From: SIAJ01 sp036266155
GTDB lineage: Bacteria > Planctomycetota > Planctomycetia > Gemmatales > Gemmataceae
DNA length: 15,644 nucleotides
Reading direction: 5' to 3'
Assembly (NCBI GenBank): GCA_036266155.1
Contig: DATANR010000227.1
Span: 1 to 15,644 of the forward strand
Shown: one piece after another, positions 7,153 to 15,481 of the stretch
How the letters are laid out: every line of letters starts with the position of its first letter
Position numbering within the stretch: position 1 is the first letter of the stretch
The notes under the pieces: model-generated
Database searches by the model: none
What the model was told of the DNA's origin: nothing
Seen by the model: only the letters and a program-made list of their open reading frames with translations
Position numbers and translations under genes: made by a program

Positions 7153-10100
7153 CTAAAGCCGCGTGACTGTCTCGTCGCCCGCGGCGTCCAGGATTGTGTC
7201 CGGCGTGGCGAGCGAATCGAAGAACCAGTCGCGGCCGCCGACGCCGGTGAGATGATCAACTGCGTTGTCGTCATTCACGGTTCCGACGGCGAGCAGGTAG
7301 GGGCCGTTCATTCCCTTTGTCAGGCTGCCGAAGAGATGATCGCGGCGGACCTCGTAGGTCGTGTTCGTTCGCGACCATTCCTTGCTCAGCTTGCGCATGG
7401 CCAGCGGGTCGTTGTCGAACGCGACGGCGCCACCGATGGCGACATCGTCGTTGCCGCCGCCGATGAGGACATCGGCCCCGGCATCGCCGATCAAGATGTT
7501 GCGGCCCGCCCCGCCCGTGAGCGTATCGTCGCCAGCGCCGCCGACCAGCACCGTCGGGCCGATCGCGGTAGTTGCGTTCAGTGTGTCGTTGCCGGCGCCG
7601 CCCATCAGGATCAAGCGCGGCTGGACCGCTCCGACCGTGGTGACGGTGTCATCACCATCGCGCGCGAAGATGGCGACCGTCGTCGGCGATCCGCTAGCGA
7701 CGACCGCGCCGTTGACGGCCACATCGACCTTGGTCCCGGCAGCGTTCGCTGCCCGTATCTCGATCGCGTCTCCAGTGTCGGTCCCGGGCACGTAGAGCGT
7801 GCCGGCTTCCAGCAACACCGGCTTGACCACATACTTGCGGCGGACCTCGGCGCTTTGCCCGCCGTCCTTGTCCGATGCGACGAATCGAACCGTGTACGTG
7901 CCAGCGGTCGCATACGCATGCCCGGTTGCGAGCTTTCCGGGAGCGGTCAGCGTGTCGATATGCCCGTCGCCCCAATCGATGCGATAGCTCAACGCCGCCG
8001 CATCGACGGGGCTCGAGTCGGTCGCGAAAAAGTTGAGCGCTCGCGCCCAGCCCGGCACGCTGTGGGCCGGTCCGGTGAAGCCGCCCTTTGGAGCGAGGTT
8101 CTTGCTGGTGACCACCGCGATGTCCGTGCCGATGCTGCCATTGCCGTCGTTGACGGTCAGCGTCACCGTAAAAATCCCGCTGTCGCGGAATTTGTGCCGC
8201 GGCTTGTTGCCCGTCGCGGTCGTACCGTCGCCGAAATCCCAGGTGTAAGTCAGAGGTGCAACGCCGGATGAGCCGGCCGCCGAGAACGCAAGCGTCCCGC
8301 CTTCGTTGACGACGCGATCGACGCCCGCCTTTGCGATCGGCGGCACGTCATCGTTGGCGATTGTCGCCGTCGCGGTTCCGTCGCCAATGGCGCCGCTGAT
8401 TGGATTGCTCAGGACGAGGTCGAACGTCTCGTCCGGCTCGGCCACCCAGTCGCCACGAATGTCGACGGTCACGGTTTGTTGCGTCTGGCCAGCGGCAAAG
8501 GTCACGGTGCCGGACTTCGTGTTGAAATCGTCGCCGCCGGTCGCCGACCCATCTTGCGTTGTGTAGTCGAACGAGACTGTCGTCTTCGGCACCTTATTCA
8601 GCGACAAATTGAACGTGACGGGCTTCGTCCCGGTGTTGCCTTCGAGCAGTGGGGCGGGGTCCGCGACGGTGACGACGGGCGTGCCGTCGTCGTCGCGGAT
8701 CAGGCCGATGCCGACGCCGTCGACAATGATGCCGTTCGTCGGCGTCGAGAGAACGAGCTTGAACGTCTCGTCGGGTTCGTCGTCCAAATCACCGATCACT
8801 GGGATGTCAATAGGCTTCGACGTCTCGCCGGGGTTAAACGTCACGCTGCCGGTCGATTCGGTGTAATCGACGTCCGCGGTCGCGGTGTCGGCCTGGGTCG
8901 CATATTGCACGGTCACCGGCCGATTGGCGGCTTGCGACAGGCTGAGGTTAAACGTCATCGTTGCCGACGTATCGCCTTCGACGACTGATGAATCCGTCAC
9001 ATTGATGTCGGGCGTGATCTCGTCATTGCGAATGGTGCCGACGCCGGTATCGTCGGCGAGCGCGCCGTTGATCGCGCCCGAGAGGACGAGGTTGACCGTC
9101 TCGTCGGGTTCGTCGATCAAGTCGCCGAGGACATCGACGGTGACGGTCTTCGTGGTCTGGCCGGGATCGAACGTCAGCGTTCCGCTTGTGGCCGTGTAAT
9201 CGCTGCCGGCCGTCGCGGTGCCATCCTGAGTCGTGTATTGCACGGTGACGGTGCGCGTCGTCGGAGCACTGAGCGTGACCTTGAACGTCATCGGCGTTGT
9301 ACCGCTGTCGCCCTCGGGCATGCTCGGATTGTCGACGCTGATGTCCGGGACAACGGGCAGCGCCGGCGGCGGTTCGTCGAACGCGACCTGTAAGTCCGAG
9401 TCGTCGACCTGGAAGTAGGTGATGTTCGTGAAGCTGGTCGTCATCTGCGTGACGTAGCCGAAGCGGCTGCCGATCAGCAGTTGCGTGCCGTCGTTCGAAA
9501 TGTCGATGTCGTGCGTGTTGCTAAAGAAAACACCGCCGCCAGGCCCATCCAGGTGAACGGTCGCCAGGTGGTTGCCGACCGGATCGAGTTTGAAGACGTC
9601 GCAATCCCAATCGACGACGAAAATGTTGCCGGCTGCGTCGGCCGTCACGCCGCGCGGCGTCGGAATGTCCGAGGGAACCTGCGTATTGCCGGGATCGACC
9701 GTTCGTTCGAGCGTCATCGTCACGGGGTCGATAACGTCGATCGGCCCATAGTCGCCGCGGAGGCCGTACAGGTTGCCGTCGAGCCCGATGTTGAGGTCGG
9801 TGTATTCGTTGTTCGTGAAATAGCGCGTGCCAACGAGTGTGTCGAGATCAAAGCGGACGATGCCCTTGGGCTCGCCGCCGTTGTAGGTGAACATGTCGGG
9901 TGCGAAGGCGTATTTGCCGGCCGTGGTCACACCGCCATAACTCATGTTCGAGACCGTGCTCCAGCCGGCAATGTAGGCGTGTTTCCAGGAGCCGTTGGCC
10001 GGGTTATAGATCGCCAGCGACGGATTGAAGGTCCCGTTAAAAACGACCCATCGGCCGTCGGCCGTGCGCGCGACGTCTTTGGCGGCCCAATCGTTCGTCT

Positions 10101-10281
10101 GTGGGTTGGGTGGAACGGTGCGCGTCGATAGAAGCGAGCCGCCGGTCGAAAAGACGCTGATATCCCGCGAGGCGGACACATTCGGCGTGTCGTGGGACAC
10201 GAGGATATGAATAGCGGGAACGTCGCGACGTTCCAGCGCGTCGAGCCGAAGGCGCACGGAGCGGGTAATTGCGGAGAGCAT
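7153..10281 (-). CDS. Large exported adhesin-like protein: propeller-like region, 3 Calx-beta, 2 PKD, RTX-type repeats
   Basis: A surface or secreted protein of 1042 residues, probably calcium-binding. Its N-terminus, RLRLDALERRDVPA at about residues 10-23, resembles the planctomycete LEDR..PA-type leader found on giant surface proteins. Residues about 25-300 look like an NHL/propeller-type domain with repeated phrases such as RGVTADAAGNIFVVD and IDISNDGTQLLIG. Three Calx-beta domains follow at about 313-420, 425-530 and 535-645, each with an acidic (D)EPDET motif (near 390, 501 and 614). PKD domains lie at about 648-725 (TWDFGDGTTATG) and 730-818 (RIDWGDGHIDT). RTX-like nonapeptides (GGAGNDTLN, GGAGDDTLT, then weaker copies) span 894-949. 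The tail (VGGRDWFFDS to GDETVTRL) matches the usual C-terminus of such planctomycete proteins as I recall it. The gene is monocistronic and convergent with 6751-7131. No clear Shine-Dalgarno precedes ATG 10281. Confidence 0.9.
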   Translation of the reverse strand: MLSAITRSVRLRLDALERRDVPAIHILVSHDTPNVSASRDISVFSTGGSLLSTRTVPPNPQTNDWAAKDVARTADGRWVVFNGTFNPSLAIYNPANGSWKHAYIAGWSTVSNMSYGGVTTAGKYAFAPDMFTYNGGEPKGIVRFDLDTLVGTRYFTNNEYTDLNIGLDGNLYGLRGDYGPIDVIDPVTMTLERTVDPGNTQVPSDIPTPRGVTADAAGNIFVVDWDCDVFKLDPVGNHLATVHLDGPGGGVFFSNTHDIDISNDGTQLLIGSRFGYVTQMTTSFTNITYFQVDDSDLQVAFDEPPPALPVVPDISVDNPSMPEGDSGTTPMTFKVTLSAPTTRTVTVQYTTQDGTATAGSDYTATSGTLTFDPGQTTKTVTVDVLGDLIDEPDETVNLVLSGAINGALADDTGVGTIRNDEITPDINVTDSSVVEGDTSATMTFNLSLSQAANRPVTVQYATQADTATADVDYTESTGSVTFNPGETSKPIDIPVIGDLDDEPDETFKLVLSTPTNGIIVDGVGIGLIRDDDGTPVVTVADPAPLLEGNTGTKPVTFNLSLNKVPKTTVSFDYTTQDGSATGGDDFNTKSGTVTFAAGQTQQTVTVDIRGDWVAEPDETFDLVLSNPISGAIGDGTATATIANDDVPPIAKAGVDRVVNEGGTLAFSAAGSSGVAPLTYTWDFGDGTTATGNKPRHKFRDSGIFTVTLTVNDGNGSIGTDIAVVTSKNLAPKGGFTGPAHSVPGWARALNFFATDSSPVDAAALSYRIDWGDGHIDTLTAPGKLATGHAYATAGTYTVRFVASDKDGGQSAEVRRKYVVKPVLLEAGTLYVPGTDTGDAIEIRAANAAGTKVDVAVNGAVVASGSPTTVAIFARDGDDTVTTVGAVQPRLILMGGAGNDTLNATTAIGPTVLVGGAGDDTLTGGAGRNILIGDAGADVLIGGGNDDVAIGGAVAFDNDPLAMRKLSKEWSRTNTTYEVRRDHLFGSLTKGMNGPYLLAVGTVNDDNAVDHLTGVGGRDWFFDSLATPDTILDAAGDETVTRL

Positions 10282-10495
10282 AGGAATAGAGGGCGGAGCC
10301 GCGGGATTCGCCGATTATCGTAACCGATTTGAGGGGACGATCAAGACGATTCGACGCCGGTCACATCCCGAGCGGGCGAAACACCGTTTCGAACCATCGA
10401 AATCGCATTGCGCGACGATCCGCCGTGGGCGCAATTCGCGCAAAGCGTCAAGTAGGCACGTCCAGAAAACGATTGCGGCAGGGCCAGGAGCGGCT

Positions 10496-10519
10496 ATGCC
10501 GGGGACATGTCCGACGTGA
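10496..10519 (+). other. Possible 7-codon upstream ORF overlapping the ECF start
   Basis: A textbook AGGAG at 10486-10490 lies 5 nt before ATG 10496, which opens the short frame MPGTCPT* ending at TGA 10517-10519. This is in a different frame from the ECF gene and covers its ATG at 10507. The stop overlaps a GTG in the ECF frame (GTGA, 10516-10519). It may be a coupling leader, or simply a ribosome site that serves the ECF gene at long spacing. Confidence 0.25.
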
Positions 10520-11310
10520 CTCGGATATTCTCCGCCATCGAACAGGGCGATCCACACGCCGCGGAGCAGTTGCTGCCGCTGGTGTACGAAGAGCTGCGGA
10601 AGCTAGCGGCCCACAAGTTGGCCGAGGAAAGGTCTGGTCAGACGCTACAGGCCACCGCCCTAGTGCATGAAGCCTATCTGCGCCTGGTGATGCCGACCGG
10701 CGATGTGCCCGATGGACAGCCTTGGGACGGGTGCCGACATTTCTTTGCCGCCGCCGCCGAGGCAATGCGGCGCATCCTGATCAATCGCGCCCGTGACCGG
10801 GGTAGGCTGAAGCGTGGCGGCGGCTGGCGGCGACTGCGCCTCGAACAGATCGACATCTCCCTCGCCGAACCGCCGGCCGAACTGCTCGTTCTCAACGGCG
10901 CGCTGGAAAAGCTAGCGGTCGAAGATCCCGATTGCGCCGAGCTGGTCAAACTGCGATTTTTCGCCGGGCTCACGCTTGACAAGGCGGCCAGGACGCTGGG
11001 CGTCGCCCGCCGTACCGCCGATCGCCACTGGGCGTTTGCACGGTCCTGGCTCCGGAGTCACCGGTTCCGGGGCCGATTACACAGTTACGGTGACGGGAAT
11101 GACGGGACAGGGCGTCGTAGTGGCGAGCGTTCCCGCTGGAGCGGTGGCCGACGCGGCCGGGAACGGCAACACCGCGTCCGCCAGCACCGACAACACGGTC
11201 ACGTTCGACAATCAAGCCCCGGCCTTGACAATCAATCAAGCGGTTGGCCAGGCGGAACCCAACCAACGTCGCGTCCATCCAGTTCGACGTGGTCTTCAGC
11301 GAGCCGGTGA
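10507..11310 (+). CDS. ECF sigma factor (TIGR02999-like) with altered C-terminal end
   Basis: A sigma-70-family ECF regulator that would direct RNA polymerase to a small promoter set. Residues 1-182 match the planctomycete/acidobacterial TIGR02999-type group. The N-terminus is MSDVTRIFSAIEQGDPHAAE. The region 2-equivalent contains LLPLVYEELRKLA, GQTLQATALVHEAYLRL and HFFAAAAEAMRRILINRARD. The region 4 helix-turn-helix is about residues 133-182 (AELVKLRFFAGLTLDKAA, then GVARRTADRHWAFARSWL). Homology stops at L182 (codon 11051-11053). The remaining 85 codons, to TGA 11308-11310, read an Ig-like repeat remnant out of frame and give an Arg/Ser/Gly-rich nonsense tail. The normal protein would end within roughly ten residues of L182, so the sigma domain may still fold. 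Genes of this type often precede a protein kinase gene; none is here. Confidence 0.8.
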   Translation: MSDVTRIFSAIEQGDPHAAEQLLPLVYEELRKLAAHKLAEERSGQTLQATALVHEAYLRLVMPTGDVPDGQPWDGCRHFFAAAAEAMRRILINRARDRGRLKRGGGWRRLRLEQIDISLAEPPAELLVLNGALEKLAVEDPDCAELVKLRFFAGLTLDKAARTLGVARRTADRHWAFARSWLRSHRFRGRLHSYGDGNDGTGRRSGERSRWSGGRRGRERQHRVRQHRQHGHVRQSSPGLDNQSSGWPGGTQPTSRPSSSTWSSASR

Positions 11311-11453
11311 CCGGATTCGATCTGGCCGACGTGGATCTGAGCCTGAGCACGGCGGGCGGCACGTTTTCCGTCACCGTCACTGGGTCGCTGGACGGCGATG
11401 GGGGTCTTTGGCGACTGGACCCGGCGACGCAAGTAACTCAGTGTCCCAGGTAA
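11054..11453 (+). pseudogene. Frameshifted remnant of a bacterial Ig-like repeat surface protein
   Basis: In a frame different from the ECF gene, codons from 11054 read GVTGSGADYTVTVTGMTGQG, then VVASVPAGAVADAAGN and TDNTVTFDNQAPALTINQAVGQA. This is the standard sequence of Ig-like repeats in large bacterial surface proteins. After GQA the match moves to another frame from 11256 (PTNVASIQFDVVFSEPVTGF, then DLADVDLSLSTAGGTFSVTVTGS). A single extra A in GGAACCC (11254-11260) would explain the shift. It ends at TAA 11451-11453. There is no start codon, signal peptide or further repeat, and the left edge falls exactly where ECF homology ends. About one and a half repeats survive, so no function is expected. 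Confidence 0.75.
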
Positions 11454-11476
11454 CACCTGCCTTTTCAGCCGCAGCC

Positions 11477-11677
11477 CTATTTGACCCGCGAAATACTTTG
11501 GAATAATTTGGCCATGAGAAGCTGCAGACTCGACAGCGACCCACGGACTTCATTGATCAGGAACCATGTGTTATCGATGGGCAAAGGCGTCCCAAGATAT
11601 ATCGGAGCCGTATTCCCGGCACGTGTATTGTCAAAGTAAGTGCCCAATCTCAGATCGGACTTTCCTGTAGCAATCAT
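11477..11677 (-). CDS. Possible small or degenerate ORF, 66 aa, unknown
   Basis: From ATG 11675-11677 to TAG 11477-11479 it reads 66 residues of plausible protein texture (KSDLRLGTYFDNTRAG, then WFLINEVRGSLSSLQLLMAK). The frame stays open for about 55 further codons upstream, to about 11840, without another good start. Only about half of its third codon positions are G or C, far below the neighbours, so it is either foreign, a gene remnant, or not coding. No Shine-Dalgarno is visible and I do not recognise the product. Confidence 0.2.
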   Translation of the reverse strand: MIATGKSDLRLGTYFDNTRAGNTAPIYLGTPLPIDNTWFLINEVRGSLSSLQLLMAKLFQSISRVK

Positions 11678-11680
11678 GTA

Positions 11681-11701
11681 CGTGTTCTTAAGCAGAACAC
11701 G
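11681..11701. repeat. 8-bp perfect dyad (CGTGTTCT/AGAACACG)
   Basis: CGTGTTCT at 11681-11688 is the exact reverse complement of AGAACACG at 11694-11701, separated by TAAGC. No T-run follows on either strand, so it is not an obvious terminator. It could be an operator-like site or chance. Confidence 0.4.
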
Positions 11702-12055
11702 AATTCGCGTAGTCAGCGCGGTTTGTTCAGAAAAAAGTGTTGATTCTGGAAAAGTAGAATTCGTCTGGAACAGGGGTGGGGCGCGCCGCCAGAGGAATCC
11801 TGGCGAACACGCGGGCGACGTAACCGCTTCATCCGGCTTTGCTTACGGCCTTCCCGCAGCTCGGTTATACCTCAAATGTCTCGGTGTGGTAGAGCCAATC
11901 CTTGCCGGCGGTCTCCTCCGTGGACGCCGATCGGCATGTTTCGGATGGTCGAAGCTTGCTCACCACGTTCCAGCTCCGACTCTCGCATCCAAAATCTCCG
12001 GGCCGGTTCGCACTTCACGGGTATTAGAAGGGTGAAGGCCCCCGGAGCAGTTCGC

Positions 12056-15000
12056 GTGTCCCGTTCCGCTTTGCTCGACCACGTTGTTCGGGGCTTGAAG
12101 CCGGCGCCGAAAGATCCCGAGTTGCTTGCCGCGTACGTCGAGCGCCGTGATGCCGCGGCGTTTCGTCAGATTGTCGACCGCTATGCCCCGATGATCGGCG
12201 GTATCTGCCGGCGGATTCTGCACGACGACCATGCTGCCGACGATGCCGTGCAAATGACGTTCATGGCCCTGGCTCGCCGGCCCGGTTCGGTTCGTGGCGA
12301 CGCATTGGCAGGTTGGCTCTGCTCGGTCGCTCGGAGAACGTGTCATAAATCTTGTCGCGCGGATCGCCGACGGTTGACGCGAGAGACCGCGGTAGCACGC
12401 CCGGATGTCGGCCGGCACATTGACGACCTGAGCGTGCGCGAATTGCTCGGCGTGCTCGACGAGGAAGTTACGCGGTTGTCGGCGGAAATGCGCTCAGCCG
12501 TGCTCGTTTGCTACTGGCAAGGCGAATCGCAAGCGGAGGCGGCACGTCGATTGGGCAAAACCGCCGCTTCCGTGAAGGGTTTGCTCGAACGCGGGCGCGC
12601 CAAATTGCTCGCTCGGCTCGCCCGCCGCGGACTGACGGCCGACGTCGCGCTGCGAGCGCTGCTCATCGCGCCGGCGGGGTTGGCCCTCTTGCCCGCGAAC
12701 TTGTTCGCCAAGTTGGATCCGTCGGCACTTCGCCAGTTCTCCGCCGTGCCCAACTTCGGCATGGCCGCGGGAGGAATTGCCATGACATCGGCCATCGCGG
12801 GGGTTGGGCTCTGGCTGGCGCTGCTGCCCGCACAGACGCCGCCGACACCAACGCCGACGCCGAAGGCGCCGCCGGCAATTTCCTCCGTCGCGACCGAAGA
12901 CGCTCTCGGCGACCCGCTGCCGGACGGCGCACTTTTGCGACTTGGCACAAAGCGCTTTCGCCACCCCGATAACGCGTTTGAGCTGGCTCTGTCTCCCGAC
13001 AACAAAACTGTCGTGAGCGCCGGCGCGGACCAGGTCATTGGCTGGGAAGCGACTTCCGGCAAGCAGTTGTGGCAAGTCAACATCGGAAAGGAAGGTATTC
13101 GTCTCCCCGGGTCTTCGTACGGTTGCCGTGCGATCGCGTTCGCGCCGGACGGTCGACTGGTCACGCCCGGCCGCGATTACGAGATTGCGCTTCGCGACGC
13201 CACGACCGGCAAGGACACGCTGCTCAAGATTCAGCGACCGCGGAATGCCGGCCGGGTGCCGATCAAATCGATCGATGTCGCCCCCGATGGCAAATCGTTG
13301 GCCGTGGGCAGCGAACTCGGCGTCACGGTTTGCGATTTTGACGGCAAGATCCGCTATGAGATTGCCAACGACGCGAGTGGGCAAGTTCCGTTTGGCGACG
13401 ATCGCCTGATGTTCGGCGGGCATTTCGGCTACGCGGTTTTCGCACCGAAAGGCAACACGCTCGCGGTCGTGACGAGCGATTCGCCCGAGGTGATTCGCCT
13501 CCACGATGCGGCCACTGGCGCGGAGCGTCGACGCGTCCCGCTCTCTGCCAAGCTCGTGCGCATGGCGTTTTCGCCGGACGGGCAAACGCTCTTCGCCACT
13601 GAGCGTGATCAGTCCGCTCGGGCATATTCGGTGGAGAGCGGCAGGCGACTCTGGGCGCACCAAATCAAGCTGAACAATCTGTACGAGAACTACACGTCGA
13701 CAATTGCCGTTCGTCCAGATGCGAAGACGGTCGCGGTCGGAGCGACCGACCATATCATCTATCTGCTCGACGCGGCCACCGGCAAAGAAGTGGGACAACT
13801 GAAAGGTCATGGCTGGTATCCCTGGGCGACGGCGTTCACAGCCGATGGAGCAACACTGTTCTCTTCGGGTTGGGATGGGCCGATCCGTCGCTGGGACGTC
13901 ACGGCGCGCAAGCAGATGCCATTGCCCAAGGGCGTGCGTGGCAGCGCGCTGGCCGCGGCATCGCCGGATGGAAAGACGCTGGCGTTTGCGGACGACGGTG
14001 ACATCATCCACCTCGTCGATGCGTCTACCGGCGTCGACCAAAGAACACTTCACGTCGAGGGCGTCTCGTACAGCCAATTGCTTTTCTCGCTGGATGGTTT
14101 GCGCCTGGCGGGCGGCGGCAGCAGCGGCGACAACGTGCATGTAGCGATCTGGGAATTGAAGTCGGGCGAAGTCGTACGCCGCTGGGACTGGCCCAAGGGC
14201 CGCGATCCGCATTGCACCGTTGAGAGCCTGTCTTTCACGCCGGACGGTTCGCGGCTGGCGGCCGCCACATTCCGACAATCGTCGGCGCGCGTCTGGGACG
14301 TGAATGCGAATCGGGAAATCGCCCAATTGCCGCATCCGCAAATCTATGGCCTGTCGTTCAGTCTGGATGGCAAGACGCTCGCGACGGCGGGGTGGGACAA
14401 GCGCGTCCGCTTTTGGAATCCGGACACGAAGAAGGTGGCCCGCGAATTCGAAGTGACGGACTCAAACAACCAGGGTGCGGATACGCGCCTCTACTCGGTT
14501 TGCTACTCCCCAACAGGTGAACTAATCGCGACGGCCGACATGGATTGTTGCGTGCGCATCTGGAACACCTCCGACCTTAGTCTGCGGACAAAGTTGAAGC
14601 CCGACAGCAGTTTCATGTTCGGCGCCGTGACTTTCTCCCCCGACGGGCTGTTTGTTGCGACCGGTGTCAGAGAAGGAAATGTGCAAATGTGGGATCCGCG
14701 TTCTGGTGAGAAGGTGTGGGACCGCGGTAAGCACACGGGCTACGTCTACACCGTCGGCTTTGGTCGCGATAGCCGAACCTTGATCAGCGGGGCGAACGAC
14801 GGCGTCGGCTACTATTGGGACCTACGGCCGAAGCAGAAGCCGACGATGGAGTCCGCGGCCCAGTGGACGGCGTTGGGTACCGACGGTTCCACGGCGTATC
14901 AGGCAATGTGGGCGCTGACCGATTCGCCCAAAGAAACGCTCGCTCTCTTCCGCGACAAGTTCCGGCCAGAGGCGGCTGCCGATCCGGCGAGCGTGCGCAA

Positions 15001-15328
15001 ACTGATCACCAATCTCGACAGCGACAAGTTCGCGGTGCGCTCGGCGGCGCACACGGATCTGGCGAAGCTCGGCGGTCGCGCCAATGGGCAACTTCGAGAA
15101 GCGCTGGCGAAGGCCGGGTCGCCGGAGCAACGCGAACGATTGACCAAGCTGCTCGACGACATCGCCACCGCGAACCGGCCCGCCGAAATGCGCAATCGCC
15201 GAGCCGTCACGGTGCTGACCTGGATCGGCACGCCCGAGGCTCGACACATCCTGGAAACCTGGAGCACGGACGATCCGGACGGAAGTTTGGGAAAGTCGGC
15301 CACGCTCGCCTTGAAGCGTTGGCGATAG
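12056..15328 (+). CDS. ECF sigma factor fused via a membrane segment to 14 WD40 repeats
   Basis: The frame is open back to 11876, but GTG 12056 is chosen: GGAG at 12044-12047 is 8 nt upstream and the product then begins MSRSALLDHVVRGL, the usual start of these proteins. Sigma region 2 is about residues 34-103 (FRQIVDRYAPMIGGICRRIL, DDAVQMTFMALARRP) and region 4 about 139-190 (QAEAARRLGKTAASVKGLLE). A hydrophobic segment at 237-257 and a Thr/Pro linker (QTPPTPTPTPKAPPA) follow. WD40-like repeats run from about 308 to 920; I count 14 units of the type SPDGKTLA...V.WD, enough for two seven-bladed propellers. A C-terminal helical domain (about 930-1035) includes QAMWALTDSPKETLALFRDK and ITNLDSDKFAVRSAA, common in planctomycete WD40 proteins. 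The likely topology is sigma domain inside and propellers outside. Total 1090 residues, apparently intact. Release of the sigma part by proteolysis is conjecture. Confidence 0.92.
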   Translation: MSRSALLDHVVRGLKPAPKDPELLAAYVERRDAAAFRQIVDRYAPMIGGICRRILHDDHAADDAVQMTFMALARRPGSVRGDALAGWLCSVARRTCHKSCRADRRRLTRETAVARPDVGRHIDDLSVRELLGVLDEEVTRLSAEMRSAVLVCYWQGESQAEAARRLGKTAASVKGLLERGRAKLLARLARRGLTADVALRALLIAPAGLALLPANLFAKLDPSALRQFSAVPNFGMAAGGIAMTSAIAGVGLWLALLPAQTPPTPTPTPKAPPAISSVATEDALGDPLPDGALLRLGTKRFRHPDNAFELALSPDNKTVVSAGADQVIGWEATSGKQLWQVNIGKEGIRLPGSSYGCRAIAFAPDGRLVTPGRDYEIALRDATTGKDTLLKIQRPRNAGRVPIKSIDVAPDGKSLAVGSELGVTVCDFDGKIRYEIANDASGQVPFGDDRLMFGGHFGYAVFAPKGNTLAVVTSDSPEVIRLHDAATGAERRRVPLSAKLVRMAFSPDGQTLFATERDQSARAYSVESGRRLWAHQIKLNNLYENYTSTIAVRPDAKTVAVGATDHIIYLLDAATGKEVGQLKGHGWYPWATAFTADGATLFSSGWDGPIRRWDVTARKQMPLPKGVRGSALAAASPDGKTLAFADDGDIIHLVDASTGVDQRTLHVEGVSYSQLLFSLDGLRLAGGGSSGDNVHVAIWELKSGEVVRRWDWPKGRDPHCTVESLSFTPDGSRLAAATFRQSSARVWDVNANREIAQLPHPQIYGLSFSLDGKTLATAGWDKRVRFWNPDTKKVAREFEVTDSNNQGADTRLYSVCYSPTGELIATADMDCCVRIWNTSDLSLRTKLKPDSSFMFGAVTFSPDGLFVATGVREGNVQMWDPRSGEKVWDRGKHTGYVYTVGFGRDSRTLISGANDGVGYYWDLRPKQKPTMESAAQWTALGTDGSTAYQAMWALTDSPKETLALFRDKFRPEAAADPASVRKLITNLDSDKFAVRSAAHTDLAKLGGRANGQLREALAKAGSPEQRERLTKLLDDIATANRPAEMRNRRAVTVLTWIGTPEARHILETWSTDDPDGSLGKSATLALKRWR

Positions 15329-15481
15329 GTGCGAAGCTCCGTCACCCGGCCATTTCAGACGATGGGGAAGCTGTTTCGAGGGGTTGATTGGCACAGGTCT
15401 GACTGAGTTGAATGGTGCCAAACAGCGATCGAGCAAAACGCCTTTGAAATGCCGGTGATTCCGAATTGTCATTGAAACAAA

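Larger units (their letters stand above)
11454..12055. other. Lower-GC region without a secure gene
   Basis: About 600 bp between the Ig remnant and the sigma-WD40 gene. The first 300 bp are noticeably AT-richer than the rest of the window. It contains one possible minus-strand frame (11477-11677) and a 21-nt dyad at 11681-11701. The plus-strand frame upstream of GTG 12056 has an unnatural residue composition and is taken as untranslated leader. No tRNA, IS ends or transposase motif were found. Confidence 0.5.

Noticed and set aside
8340..9340. Tandem DNA repeats within the surface-protein gene
   Set aside because: The similarity reflects the three Calx-beta protein domains; the DNA copies are well diverged and not a separate repeat element.
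11800..12050. Possible group II intron or structured RNA remnant upstream of the sigma-WD40 gene
   Set aside because: I looked for a domain V-like GAGC...GAAA...GTTC hairpin on both strands and did not find one.
12494..14341. 615-codon minus-strand open frame
   Set aside because: It lies wholly antisense to the well-supported sigma-WD40 gene; the Arg/Ala-rich composition is the usual shadow of GC-rich coding DNA.
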